From assembly GCF_002741105.1 (NCBI RefSeq), contig NZ_NIQU01000005.1:89149-153148 (forward strand): 64,000 bases of DNA, in the 5' to 3' direction. The DNA comes from Pseudomonas sediminis. GTDB lineage: Bacteria; Pseudomonadota; Gammaproteobacteria; Pseudomonadales; Pseudomonadaceae. Of the stretch, positions 1 to 10,650 are shown in pieces. Numbering within the stretch: position 1 is the first letter of the stretch; every line of letters starts with the position of its first letter. The notes under the pieces are model-generated. The model had not been told where the DNA came from, ran no database searches, and saw only the letters and a program-made list of their open reading frames with translations. The position numbers and the translations under genes were made by a program.

Positions 1-11
1 TTTTCGGAAGG

Positions 12-88
<77 letters not shown>

Positions 89-224
89 GCCGCCATTCTA
101 CCGGTAGAGAGTTTTGCGTCAACTATTATCTTCAAAAAACTGTTTTCAACTCAGATGGTTAGCCTCAAACAACTGTTAGACTTCAGCGAGTTCGACCAGA
201 CCTGGCAAGGCTTTCGAGGGTGTT

Positions 225-1277
225 GTGCGCAAGATAATTCACGTTGACTGCGACTGCTTCTACGCCGCCATCGAGATGCGTGACGACCCGAGCCTGGCCA
301 ATCGTCCGCTGGCCGTTGGCGGTTCGGCTGACCGTCGTGGGGTGATCGCCACCTGCAACTACGAGGCACGTGCCTATGGCGTGCGTTCGGCGATGTCCTC
401 GCGGCATGCGCTGAAGCTGTGCCCGGACCTGTTGATCGTCAAGCCGCGCTTCGAGGTGTACCGCTCGGTTTCCCGCGAGATTCACGGCATCTTTCGCCAG
501 TTCACCGACATGATCGAGCCGTTGTCGCTCGACGAAGCCTATCTGGATGTCAGCGAGTCGGCGCATTTCTCTGGCAGCGCCACGCGCATCGCCCAGGAAA
601 TTCGCCGCCGCGTGGCGCAGGAGCTGCACATTACCGTGTCGGCCGGGGTGGCGCCGAACAAGTTCCTGGCCAAGATCGCCAGCGACTGGCGCAAGCCCAA
701 CGGGTTGTTCGTGATCACCCCGGATCAGGTCGACGATTTCGTTGCAGAGTTGCCGGTGAACAAGCTGCACGGCGTCGGCAAGGTCACGGCCGATAAGCTG
801 ACGCGCTTAGGCATTCGTACCTGCCTGGATCTGCGGGAGTGGAACAAGCTGGCGCTGGTGCGCGAATTCGGCAGTTTTGGTGAGCGCTTGTGGCGTTTGG
901 CACATGGCATCGACGAGCGCGCCGTGCAGGTGGACAGTCGTCGCCAATCACTGAGCGTCGAGAATACCTACGATCAGGACCTGCCCGACCTGGAGGCCTG
1001 CCTGGAGAAGCTGCCGGCGCTTCTCGACGAGATGAACGGCCGTTTGCAGCGGCTGGACGCCAGCTATCGACCGGACAAACCCTTCGTCAAGGTCAAATTT
1101 CACGACTTTACCCAGACCACCTTGGAGCAGGCGGGGGCCAGTCGGGATCTGGAAAGCTATCGGCTATTGCTAAGCAACGCCTTCGCCCGGGGCGGCAAGC
1201 CGGTGCGGCTGCTCGGGGTGGGCGTCAGGCTACATGATCTGCGCGGGCGGCAGGAGCAGTTGGAGCTGTTCGCGTAG
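225..1277 (+). CDS. dinB: DNA polymerase IV (Y-family translesion polymerase)
   Basis: A 350-residue Y-family polymerase that bypasses template lesions. The N-terminal motif HVDCDCFYAAIE carries the first catalytic Asp, and SLDEAYLDV near residue 105 carries the second Asp-Glu pair. A helix-hairpin-helix stretch (KLHGVGKVTADKL) and a little-finger domain follow, and the protein ends in EQLELFA, a beta-clamp-binding type motif. The start is the GTG at 225, preceded by GAGGG; the mature family N-terminus begins directly with this residue. No canonical LexA box was found upstream: the nearest CTG...CAG pair is one base short in spacing. The gene is probably monocistronic. Confidence 0.97.
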   Translation: MRKIIHVDCDCFYAAIEMRDDPSLANRPLAVGGSADRRGVIATCNYEARAYGVRSAMSSRHALKLCPDLLIVKPRFEVYRSVSREIHGIFRQFTDMIEPLSLDEAYLDVSESAHFSGSATRIAQEIRRRVAQELHITVSAGVAPNKFLAKIASDWRKPNGLFVITPDQVDDFVAELPVNKLHGVGKVTADKLTRLGIRTCLDLREWNKLALVREFGSFGERLWRLAHGIDERAVQVDSRRQSLSVENTYDQDLPDLEACLEKLPALLDEMNGRLQRLDASYRPDKPFVKVKFHDFTQTTLEQAGASRDLESYRLLLSNAFARGGKPVRLLGVGVRLHDLRGRQEQLELFA

Positions 1278-1286
1278 TTGCCGTCG

Positions 1287-1339
1287 TGGGAGGGGCTTTA
1301 GCCGCGAGGTTTTATCGCGGCTGAAGCCGCTCCTACAGG
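1287..1339. repeat. REP-type inverted pair
   Basis: Two facing copies of a Pseudomonas REP motif lie just after dinB: GGGGCTTTAGCCGCGA in one direction and TCGCGGCTGAAGCCGCTCC in the other. The same core recurs near 51720 and 63535. The pair can form a cruciform or hairpin between dinB and the convergent minus-strand gene. Confidence 0.8.
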
Positions 1340-1371
1340 AACAGAGTGCGTCCTGTAGGGCGAGCGTCATG

Positions 1372-1770
1372 TCACTCCGCCCACAGGCGAATCGGTTTGC
1401 CGTTGGCCGGCCACAGTTGCAGTTGGCCGATGTCGTTGAAGTCCCAGCGCTGCACTTCAGTCAGTGCCGCGAGGAAGCGCTGCTCCTGCTCCATCAATGA
1501 GGGCGCGCACATCTTGCGGGTGCTGCCCGGGGTTTCGAAACGGACAGAGTCATCCTTCAGCGTGTAGCCAGCGAACCAGTGGTTGCAGCCGGCGTGACCG
1601 TGAGCGCGACCGTCAGCGGCAAAGGTCACGGTCAGGTGGCTGCGGTCTATCAGCGGGCGTTCGCCGATCCATTCCACTTGGTAGCTGCGTTCGGTTTCCA
1701 GCTGCGGTGCGTCGCTGGCGCAGCCTACCAAGGTGGCGGCGAGCAGGGCGAGGGGCAGGGCGCGGTTCAT
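1372..1770 (-). CDS. META-domain (HslJ-like) lipoprotein
   Basis: A 132-residue protein with an N-terminal lipoprotein signal (ALPLALLAATLVGCAS), which predicts lipidation at the Cys. The rest matches the META/HslJ fold: the GHAGCNHWFAGY stretch and a later KMCAP segment are typical of that family. HslJ-like proteins are linked to heat or novobiocin resistance in E. coli, but the activity is unknown. The start is the ATG at 1770, because the signal peptide begins there; an in-frame upstream extension is not credible. It begins 4 bases after the stop of the upstream zinc-ribbon protein, so the two are likely co-transcribed. Confidence 0.85.
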   Translation of the reverse strand: MNRALPLALLAATLVGCASDAPQLETERSYQVEWIGERPLIDRSHLTVTFAADGRAHGHAGCNHWFAGYTLKDDSVRFETPGSTRKMCAPSLMEQEQRFLAALTEVQRWDFNDIGQLQLWPANGKPIRLWAE

Positions 1771-1774
1771 GCTG

Positions 1775-2206
1775 TCAGGCCTCCTGGCAGGTGCGGCATA
1801 GGTGACGACCGGCATCGTTGCGCCAGCCCAGCTCGGTGATGCGGGCTTCGGCGGCTGGCGCTTGCGCGGCTTTGCCAAGGGCCGCATCGACGGCGAATTC
1901 GAAATCCAGCTGCTTGCCGCAGCTGTCGCAGTTCACCTGCCAGTTATGGATGGCCAGTTCCTTGAACTGCGGACCCTTGCACACGGCCAGCCATTGGCCG
2001 GGCGGGTTGATCAGGTGACGTACTTTTTCCACGTCCAGACGCATGTGCAGGTCACGACTGCCCTTGAGGGTGACCAGCAGCACGTCATTGGCCTGGATCG
2101 AACCGCCGTTGCCGGTGACCTGGTAGCGGCCCGGCGCCAGTGCGCGGCATTCGGTGAGGGTGTGTTGCGGGTTGAGCAGGGAATAACGGAAATCGTGTTC
2201 GGCCAT
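1775..2206 (-). CDS. Conserved hypothetical protein with paired CxxC motifs
   Basis: A 143-residue soluble protein with no signal peptide. Its C-terminal half has two CxxC motifs, CDSCGK near residue 93 and CRTCQEA at the extreme C-terminus, which together could bind one zinc ion. The N-terminal part (RYQVTGNGGSIQANDVLLVTLK) is beta-rich. The ATG at 2206 follows GGAGGACCC, a strong ribosome site. It lies between ldhA and the META lipoprotein, all on the minus strand with short gaps. I do not recognise a function. Confidence 0.8.
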   Translation of the reverse strand: MAEHDFRYSLLNPQHTLTECRALAPGRYQVTGNGGSIQANDVLLVTLKGSRDLHMRLDVEKVRHLINPPGQWLAVCKGPQFKELAIHNWQVNCDSCGKQLDFEFAVDAALGKAAQAPAAEARITELGWRNDAGRHLCRTCQEA

Positions 2207-2233
2207 GGGTCCTCCGGATCAGCCGGCATGCTA

Positions 2234-3229
2234 TCACGCGCCGGCCTTGACCTCATTGCTTGGCCGGCCGGCGAGCCAGGCCTTGATGTTGTCCAGGGTG
2301 GTGTGGGCGATGGCCGCGAGTGCCTCGTGGGTGAGAAAGGCCTGGTGCGCGGTGATGATGACGTTGGGGAAGCTCAGCAGGCGGGCCAGGGTGTCGTCCT
2401 GCAGCGGCAGGTCGGAGTGATCCTCGAAGAACAGCTCCGACTCTTCCTCGTAGACGTCCAAGCCCAGGTAGCCGAGTTGGCCGCTCTTCAGCGCTTCGAT
2501 CAGCGCGGGAGCATCGACCAGGGCGCCGCGACCGGTGTTGATCAGCATGGCGCCGCGTTTCATCTGGGTCAGGCGTTCACGGTCGATCAGGTGGTAGCTG
2601 GCATCGGTCAGCGGGCAGTGCAGGCTGAGGATGTCGCTGCTGGCGATCACCTCGTCCAGCGGCGCCTGGCGTGCGCCCAGGGCCTCCAGCCCGCTCAGCG
2701 GGAACGGGTCGTGAATCAGCACCTGGCAGCCGAAGCCATGCATGATGCGGGCGAAGACCTGGCCGATCTTGCCGCCGCCGACCACGCCGACGCGCTTGCC
2801 ATGCAGGTCGAAGCCGGTCAGGCCGTGCAGGGAAAAGTCCCCTTCGCGGGTGCGATTGAAGGCCCGGTGGGTACGTCGATTGAGGGCCATGACCAGGGCT
2901 ACCGCGTGTTCGGCCACGGCGTGGGGCGAATAGGCCGGCACCCGCACGACCGGAAGGCCGAGACGCTGTGCCGCTGCCAGGTCGACATGGTTGTAGCCGG
3001 CCGAGCGCAGGGCGATCAGGCGCGTGCCATCAGCGGCCAATTGCTCCAGAACCGGGGCGGACAGGTCGTCATTGATGAAGGCGCAGACCACCTCGCTGCC
3101 TTTGGCCAATGCCACGCTGTCGGCGGTCAGGCGTGTTTCGTGGAACTGCAGATGCCAGTCGGGCGGGCAGTTTGCCGCGAGAAACGAGTCACGGTCATAG
3201 GGTTTGCTGCTGAACAGGCAGATGCGCAT
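2234..3229 (-). CDS. ldhA: D-lactate dehydrogenase (fermentative, NAD-dependent)
   Basis: A 331-residue D-isomer-specific 2-hydroxyacid dehydrogenase that reduces pyruvate to D-lactate. The nucleotide-binding motif VGVVGGGKIGQ is seen mid-protein. The catalytic Arg is in LIALRSAGYNHVDL, and the catalytic His is in ITAHQAFLTHEA. Family length and the position next to gacS match ldhA of P. aeruginosa as I recall it. The ATG at 3229 is preceded by GAGGAGCC on the coding strand and lies 9 bases after the gacS stop, so it may be read through from gacS. Confidence 0.93.
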   Translation of the reverse strand: MRICLFSSKPYDRDSFLAANCPPDWHLQFHETRLTADSVALAKGSEVVCAFINDDLSAPVLEQLAADGTRLIALRSAGYNHVDLAAAQRLGLPVVRVPAYSPHAVAEHAVALVMALNRRTHRAFNRTREGDFSLHGLTGFDLHGKRVGVVGGGKIGQVFARIMHGFGCQVLIHDPFPLSGLEALGARQAPLDEVIASSDILSLHCPLTDASYHLIDRERLTQMKRGAMLINTGRGALVDAPALIEALKSGQLGYLGLDVYEEESELFFEDHSDLPLQDDTLARLLSFPNVIITAHQAFLTHEALAAIAHTTLDNIKAWLAGRPSNEVKAGA

Positions 3230-3238
3230 ATGGGCTCC

Positions 3239-5989
<2,751 letters not shown>

Positions 5990-6109
5990 GACCTTCCTCC
6001 TTCGGAACATCTGGGCAGTGTAGCGATTCGGCGCGACGGAATCTGTAGGTGAGAGATTTACGTTTAGTAGATAGAATTGTTCGCATTCAATTCCTTCCGG
6101 TTGACCACC

Positions 6110-6820
6110 ATGATGACCCGAACACCTACCTCGGCTCGCATCCTTGCCGTCGAGGATGACCCCTTGCTCGCCAGCCACGTGCAGTCGCACCTGATGAGCT
6201 GCGGGTTTGACGTGACCTTGAGTCACGATGGCAGCGAAGGTTTGCAGTTGGCCGAAAGCGAAGACTTTGATCTGGTGCTGATGGACATCCTTCTGCCCGG
6301 CACCAATGGCCTGGAGGTGCTGCAGCGCTTGCGCCAGCGCCGCAGCGTGCCGGTGCTGCTGATGTCGGCCCTGGGCGATGAGCAGAATCGCATCGCCGGG
6401 TTCAGTCAGGGTGCCGACGATTATCTGCCCAAGCCTTTCAGCCTCGGTGAACTCAGCGTGCGGGTCGAGGCGATTCTGCGTCGGGTCGCTTATGAGCGTC
6501 GTGAGCAGCACCTCGGCAGCGTCGACGGTGGCTTGCAGTTCGATGAAGGGCGCAGCGATGTCGCCTTCTCAGGTGCATGGGTGGGCCTGACGCCCAGTGA
6601 GTACCGCGTGCTGGAGTTACTCTGGCGGCATCGCGACGAGGCCCTCAGCAAGCCCTTCCTTTATCAGCAGGCGTTGCGCCGTGCCTATTCCCAGCACGAC
6701 CGCAGCCTGGACATGCACGTCAGCCACATTCGGCGCAAATTGCAGGCGGTCGGTTATGAGGCCACGCGTGTGAATACCGTCTGGGGCAAGGGCTACATCC
6801 TGACACAGGCCGGGCCATGA
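6110..6820 (+). CDS. OmpR-family response regulator (PirR/PfeR position)
   Basis: A 236-residue regulator. The receiver domain begins ARILAVEDDPLLA, its phosphoacceptor Asp lies in LVLMDILLPG, and the conserved Lys is in DYLPKPFSLGE. A winged-helix DNA-binding domain follows (GLTPSEYRVLELL, LDMHVSHIRRKL). In P. aeruginosa the gene between gacS and cysM is pirR, next to a ferric-siderophore receptor gene. Here no receptor gene is present, so the target is unknown. ATG at 6110 or 6113 is possible; neither has a strong ribosome site. It overlaps the kinase gene by 4 bases, a typical coupled pair. Confidence 0.9.
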   Translation: MMTRTPTSARILAVEDDPLLASHVQSHLMSCGFDVTLSHDGSEGLQLAESEDFDLVLMDILLPGTNGLEVLQRLRQRRSVPVLLMSALGDEQNRIAGFSQGADDYLPKPFSLGELSVRVEAILRRVAYERREQHLGSVDGGLQFDEGRSDVAFSGAWVGLTPSEYRVLELLWRHRDEALSKPFLYQQALRRAYSQHDRSLDMHVSHIRRKLQAVGYEATRVNTVWGKGYILTQAGP

Positions 6821-8154
6821 GCCTGCCGGGACGTCACTCGCTGTTGTGGCGGCTGGCTGGTGCGTTGGCGCTGTTCTGCCTGCTGCTGGTCAGCCTGCAT
6901 GTGGATGTAGGGCGGATGCTGCTCGAGGCGACCTCCTATCTGCCCGACTCGACCCGGCATATGCTCAGGGATGAGGCGCGGCAGGCCGAACGGGCCTGGC
7001 GAGAGGGCGGGGCGCCTGGCGTTGATGCCTATTTACAACACCTGCATGAGCGTGAGCGGGTCTGGGCCGTGGTGGTCGATGAGCACAAGCACTCGCTGGC
7101 CTCGCGACCACTGACCGATGAAGAACAGCAGCGCCTGGATTTTGTGCGCAAGCTGGACTTTCCCGTGGGCCGGCCGGGCGGTACGCCGACCTTCTACGTG
7201 CCCTTCAGCGATGGAAAGACCCGTCTGGTCATGGCGTTGCCGCAGCGCTTGAATCCACGCAAGTACAACGAGCTGTGGGAACTGCTCCTGCAGCGGGTAC
7301 TGCCAGCGGTCTTGGCGGTGGTCGTGGCACTGCTGCTTTATCGGCTGTTGATCGCCCCCTTGGCGACCCTTCGACGCCAGGCTGCCGCTCTGAGTGCTGG
7401 TGATCTGTCTGCCAGGCTTGGCCCGCCGGTCACCGGGCGCAAGGACGAGTTGGGCGAGCTGGCGCGAAGCTTCGACCATATGGCGGAGCGCCTGCAGGGT
7501 ACCGTCGCTTTTCAGCGCCAGTTGCTGCGCGACCTGTCCCATGAACTGCGCACGCCTTTGAGCCGCTTGCGCGTGGCCGGAGAGAACGAGCGTGACAACG
7601 ATGCATTGCGCCAGCGCCTGGCACGTGAAGTGGATGCGATGGAAAAACTCGTCGGCGATGCGCTGGAGCTGGTCTGGCTGGACACCGAGCGACCGCAACT
7701 GCCCAGCGAAGAGGTGGATGTAATCCGGCTGTGGGATGTGCTGCGCGAGAACGCCGGCTTCGAAACCGGCTGGCCACTCGCGCGTATGCCCTGCGATCTG
7801 CAGGTATGTTGCCGAGTGCGCGGCAATCTCAATGGCTTGGCGCAGGCGCTGGAAAACATCCTGCGCAATGCCATCCGACATTCGCCGCACGGCGGGTTGG
7901 TTCGCCTCGCTGGCCAGCAGGAAGGCGATCATTGGTTGCTGTGGATCGAGGATCAGGGGCCGGGTGTGGCAGAAAGCGAGCTGGAGACCATCTTCCGTCC
8001 GTTTACCCGTCTCAGCACCGCCAGGCCGGGCGGCGACGGTTTCGGCCTGGGCCTGGCCATCGCCCGTAGCATGATCGAGACACAGGGCGGGCGCGTCTGG
8101 GCCGAGAACGGCAGGCATGGCTTGCGCGTATCGCTGCGCATGCCGGCGGTCTGA
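6817..8154 (+). CDS. Sensor histidine kinase partner of the adjacent OmpR-type regulator
   Basis: A 445-residue inner-membrane kinase. There is a membrane segment at about 10-27, a short periplasmic region of about 130 residues, a second membrane segment around 163-180 (VLPAVLAVVVALLLYRLL), HAMP, H-box DLSHELRTPLSRLRV, N-box ENILRNAIRHSPHG and G-boxes EDQGPGV and GFGLGLAIA. The periplasmic part has no recognised ligand motif. The ATGA overlap with the regulator indicates translational coupling. By position it corresponds to PirS of P. aeruginosa, but the ligand cannot be read from the sequence. Confidence 0.9.
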   Translation: MSLPGRHSLLWRLAGALALFCLLLVSLHVDVGRMLLEATSYLPDSTRHMLRDEARQAERAWREGGAPGVDAYLQHLHERERVWAVVVDEHKHSLASRPLTDEEQQRLDFVRKLDFPVGRPGGTPTFYVPFSDGKTRLVMALPQRLNPRKYNELWELLLQRVLPAVLAVVVALLLYRLLIAPLATLRRQAAALSAGDLSARLGPPVTGRKDELGELARSFDHMAERLQGTVAFQRQLLRDLSHELRTPLSRLRVAGENERDNDALRQRLAREVDAMEKLVGDALELVWLDTERPQLPSEEVDVIRLWDVLRENAGFETGWPLARMPCDLQVCCRVRGNLNGLAQALENILRNAIRHSPHGGLVRLAGQQEGDHWLLWIEDQGPGVAESELETIFRPFTRLSTARPGGDGFGLGLAIARSMIETQGGRVWAENGRHGLRVSLRMPAV

Positions 8155-8252
8155 TCACGCCGAACAGCCGCTGGTTACGTTCGCTGGGTGATGCCGCGGC
8201 GGGTTCGGCGTATCATGACGCCCCTTCGCGTCAGTCTGGATTCGAGCGACCC

Positions 8253-9158
8253 ATGACCCTGCAATTCCCCACCATTGCCGACTGCATCGGCAATACCCCT
8301 CTGGTACGTCTGCAACGCCTGGGCGGTGACACCAGCAATACCTTGCTGGTCAAGCTGGAAGGCAACAACCCGGCCGGTTCGGTCAAGGATCGTCCGGCCT
8401 TGTCGATGATCAATCGCGCCGAGCTGCGCGGCGCTATCCAGCCCGGCGATACCCTGATCGAAGCCACCAGTGGCAACACCGGCATTGCCCTGGCCATGGC
8501 CGCGGCGATCAAGGGTTACAAGATGATCCTGATCATGCCGGACAACTCCACCGCCGAGCGCAAGTGGGCGATGACCGCTTATGGCGCCGAGCTGATCCTG
8601 GTCAGCAAGGAAGAGGGCATGGAAGGCGCGCGTGACCTGGCCGAGAAGCTGCAGGCCGAGGGCCGCGGCAAGGTGCTCGACCAGTTCGCCAATGGCGACA
8701 ATCCCGAGGCGCACTACAGCGGTACCGGCCCCGAGATCTGGCGCCAGACCGGCGGGACCATCACCCATTTCATCAGCTCCATGGGCACCACCGGCACCAT
8801 CATGGGCACCTCGCGCTACCTCAAGGAGCAGAACCCTGCGATCCAGATCGTCGGTCTGCAGCCGCAGGAAGGCTCGGCCATTCCCGGCATTCGTCGCTGG
8901 CCCGAGCAATACCTGCCGAAGATCTATCAGGCCGAACGGGTCGATCAGGTGATGGACATGGGCCAGGCCGAGGCCGAGCACGTCATGCGGCGCCTGGCGC
9001 GGGAAGAGGGCATCTTCTGCGGCGTGTCTTCCGGTGGCTCGGTGGCCGGCATGCTGCGCCTCTCGCAGCAGCTGGAGAACGCGGTGCTGGTGGCTATCAT
9101 CTGCGACCGTGGCGACCGTTACCTGTCCACCGGCGTTTACGAAGAACCGGCGCGCTGA
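8253..9158 (+). CDS. cysM: Cysteine synthase B (O-acetylserine sulfhydrylase B)
   Basis: A 301-residue fold-type II PLP enzyme that makes cysteine from O-acetylserine and sulfide or thiosulfate. The PLP-binding Lys is in [11 protein letters not shown]. The substrate loop [12 protein letters not shown] and the phosphate-binding loop [12 protein letters not shown] follow. The pattern NPAGSVKDR, the 301-residue length and the neighbours favour CysM over CysK; a separate cysK lies at 61465. It overlaps rlmD by one base (TGATG), so the two are translationally coupled. Confidence 0.94.
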   Translation: MTLQFPTIADCIGNTPLVRLQRLGGDTSNTLLVKLEGNNPAGSVKDRPALSMINRAELRGAIQPGDTLIEATSGNTGIALAMAAAIKGYKMILIMPDNSTAERKWAMTAYGAELILVSKEEGMEGARDLAEKLQAEGRGKVLDQFANGDNPEAHYSGTGPEIWRQTGGTITHFISSMGTTGTIMGTSRYLKEQNPAIQIVGLQPQEGSAIPGIRRWPEQYLPKIYQAERVDQVMDMGQAEAEHVMRRLAREEGIFCGVSSGGSVAGMLRLSQQLENAVLVAIICDRGDRYLSTGVYEEPAR

Positions 9159-10516
9159 TGGCCAGACGCAGCTCCAACCTGCGCTTTCAGCCCAGCGGCG
9201 GCAGCCGTGCGGCGCAGGTGCCGGTCGGCAAGAAGCAGAAGCTGTCCATCGAGCGTCTGGCCGGTGACGGCCGCGGCATTGCCTTCGAAGGCGGGCGCAC
9301 CTGGTTCGTCAGTGGTGCACTGGCCGGCGAAGAAGTCGAGGCGCGGGTACTCGCTGCCCGCAGCCAGACTGTCGAGGCGCGCGCCGAACGCATCATCGCT
9401 GCCAGCAGCGAGCGCCGCGCAGCGCCCTGCGTGCACGCTGACCGTTGCGGCGGCTGCAACCTGCAGCACATGCCCCATGCCGATCAGTTGGCCCTGAAAC
9501 AGCGCACGCTGGCCGAGCAGTTGTCACGCCTGGGCGGCGTGCAGCCAGATGAGTGGGCGGCGCCGCTGACCGGTCCTGAATTCGGCTACCGCCGCCGCGC
9601 GCGCATTGCCGTGCGCTGGGATGCCAAGGCGCGTCAACTGCAGGTCGGCTTTCGTGCCGAGGCCAGTCAGGACATCGTCGCCATCGACGACTGCCCGGTG
9701 CTGGTACAGCCCTTGCAGCCTATTCTCACTGCGTTGCCGGCGCTGTTGCGCAGTCTGGAGAAGTCACAGGCAGTCGGACACGTGGAGCTGTTCAGCGGTA
9801 CGGCCGAAGCGCTGCTGCTGCGCCACACTGCCGCTCTGACGGAGGCTGATCTGAGTCGCCTGCGCGCGTTTTGCAGCGAGCATCGCGCGCAGCTGTGGCT
9901 GCAGGGCGAGGGGCAACCCCAGCCTGAAGACCAGGCCGCTGAGCTGGGCTTCATGCTTGAGCGCTGGCAGCTGCACTTGGCCTATCGGCCGGGTGACTTT
10001 GTGCAGGTCAATGGTCTGGTAAACGAGGCGATGGTCGCTCAGGCGCTAGACTGGTTGGCAGTGCAGCCTGGCGAGCGGGTGCTGGATCTGTTCTGCGGCT
10101 TGGGTAATTTCGCCCTGCCGCTGGCGCGGCAGGCCGCTGAAGTGGTGGCTGTGGAGGGTGTCGAGGCGATGGTGCAGCGTGCCGCAGGCAACGCGCAAAA
10201 CAATGGTTTGGACAACGCGCACTTTTTCCGTGCCGACCTGTCCAACCCGCTGGCTTGCGAGGCCTGGGCGCAGGGCGGTTTTACGGCGGTGCTGCTTGAC
10301 CCGCCACGCGATGGTGCGTTGCAGGCGGTGCGCGGGATGACGGAGTTGGGCGCACGGCGCCTGGTTTACGTCTCCTGCAACCCGACCACCCTGGCGCGCG
10401 ATGCCGCCGAACTGGTGCAACAGGGGTATCGTTTGCGCCGTGCCGGGATTCTCGACATGTTCGCGCAGACCGCGCACGTCGAGGCGATGGCTTTATTCGA
10501 GAAACCCGAGGTCTAG
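9158..10516 (+). CDS. rlmD: 23S rRNA (uracil-1939-C5)-methyltransferase
   Basis: A 452-residue SAM-dependent RNA methyltransferase of the RumA/TrmA family. It has an N-terminal TRAM domain, then a Cys cluster (Cys91, Cys97, Cys100 in [10 protein letters not shown], plus a later Cys in DDCPVL) expected to hold a 4Fe-4S cluster. The SAM-binding motif is [16 protein letters not shown], and the catalytic Cys is in [12 protein letters not shown]. These match RlmD, which modifies U1939. The gene is coupled to cysM by a one-base overlap. A hairpin spans its stop codon. Confidence 0.95.
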   Translation: MARRSSNLRFQPSGGSRAAQVPVGKKQKLSIERLAGDGRGIAFEGGRTWFVSGALAGEEVEARVLAARSQTVEARAERIIAASSERRAAPCVHADRCGGCNLQHMPHADQLALKQRTLAEQLSRLGGVQPDEWAAPLTGPEFGYRRRARIAVRWDAKARQLQVGFRAEASQDIVAIDDCPVLVQPLQPILTALPALLRSLEKSQAVGHVELFSGTAEALLLRHTAALTEADLSRLRAFCSEHRAQLWLQGEGQPQPEDQAAELGFMLERWQLHLAYRPGDFVQVNGLVNEAMVAQALDWLAVQPGERVLDLFCGLGNFALPLARQAAEVVAVEGVEAMVQRAAGNAQNNGLDNAHFFRADLSNPLACEAWAQGGFTAVLLDPPRDGALQAVRGMTELGARRLVYVSCNPTTLARDAAELVQQGYRLRRAGILDMFAQTAHVEAMALFEKPEV

Positions 10517-10548
10517 GCCTCGGGCCAAAGCGGTACGTTCGGTACCGC
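10505..10548 (+). other. Two tandem hairpins between rlmD and relA
   Basis: The first hairpin, CCCGAGG/CCTCGGG with a 6-base loop, spans the rlmD stop codon. The second, GCGGTAC/GTACCGC with a 5-base loop, follows 5 bases later. Neither is followed by a run of T, so they do not look like intrinsic terminators. They may affect RNA stability or processing at the junction before relA. Confidence 0.45.
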
Positions 10549-10650
10549 AGGGATGCGCAGGACGCGCATTCTTTCAGTTAATCCGACCGGCTCAGAGAAG
10601 GCCGGCGACTGCTCGGTGCGACCTAAGCGCACCGTAGGGAAGGTAAGACG

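Noticed and set aside
140-154. Possible LexA box upstream of dinB (CTG...CAG).
   Set aside because: The spacing between CTG and CAG is nine bases, not ten, and the flanking T/A pattern is poor.
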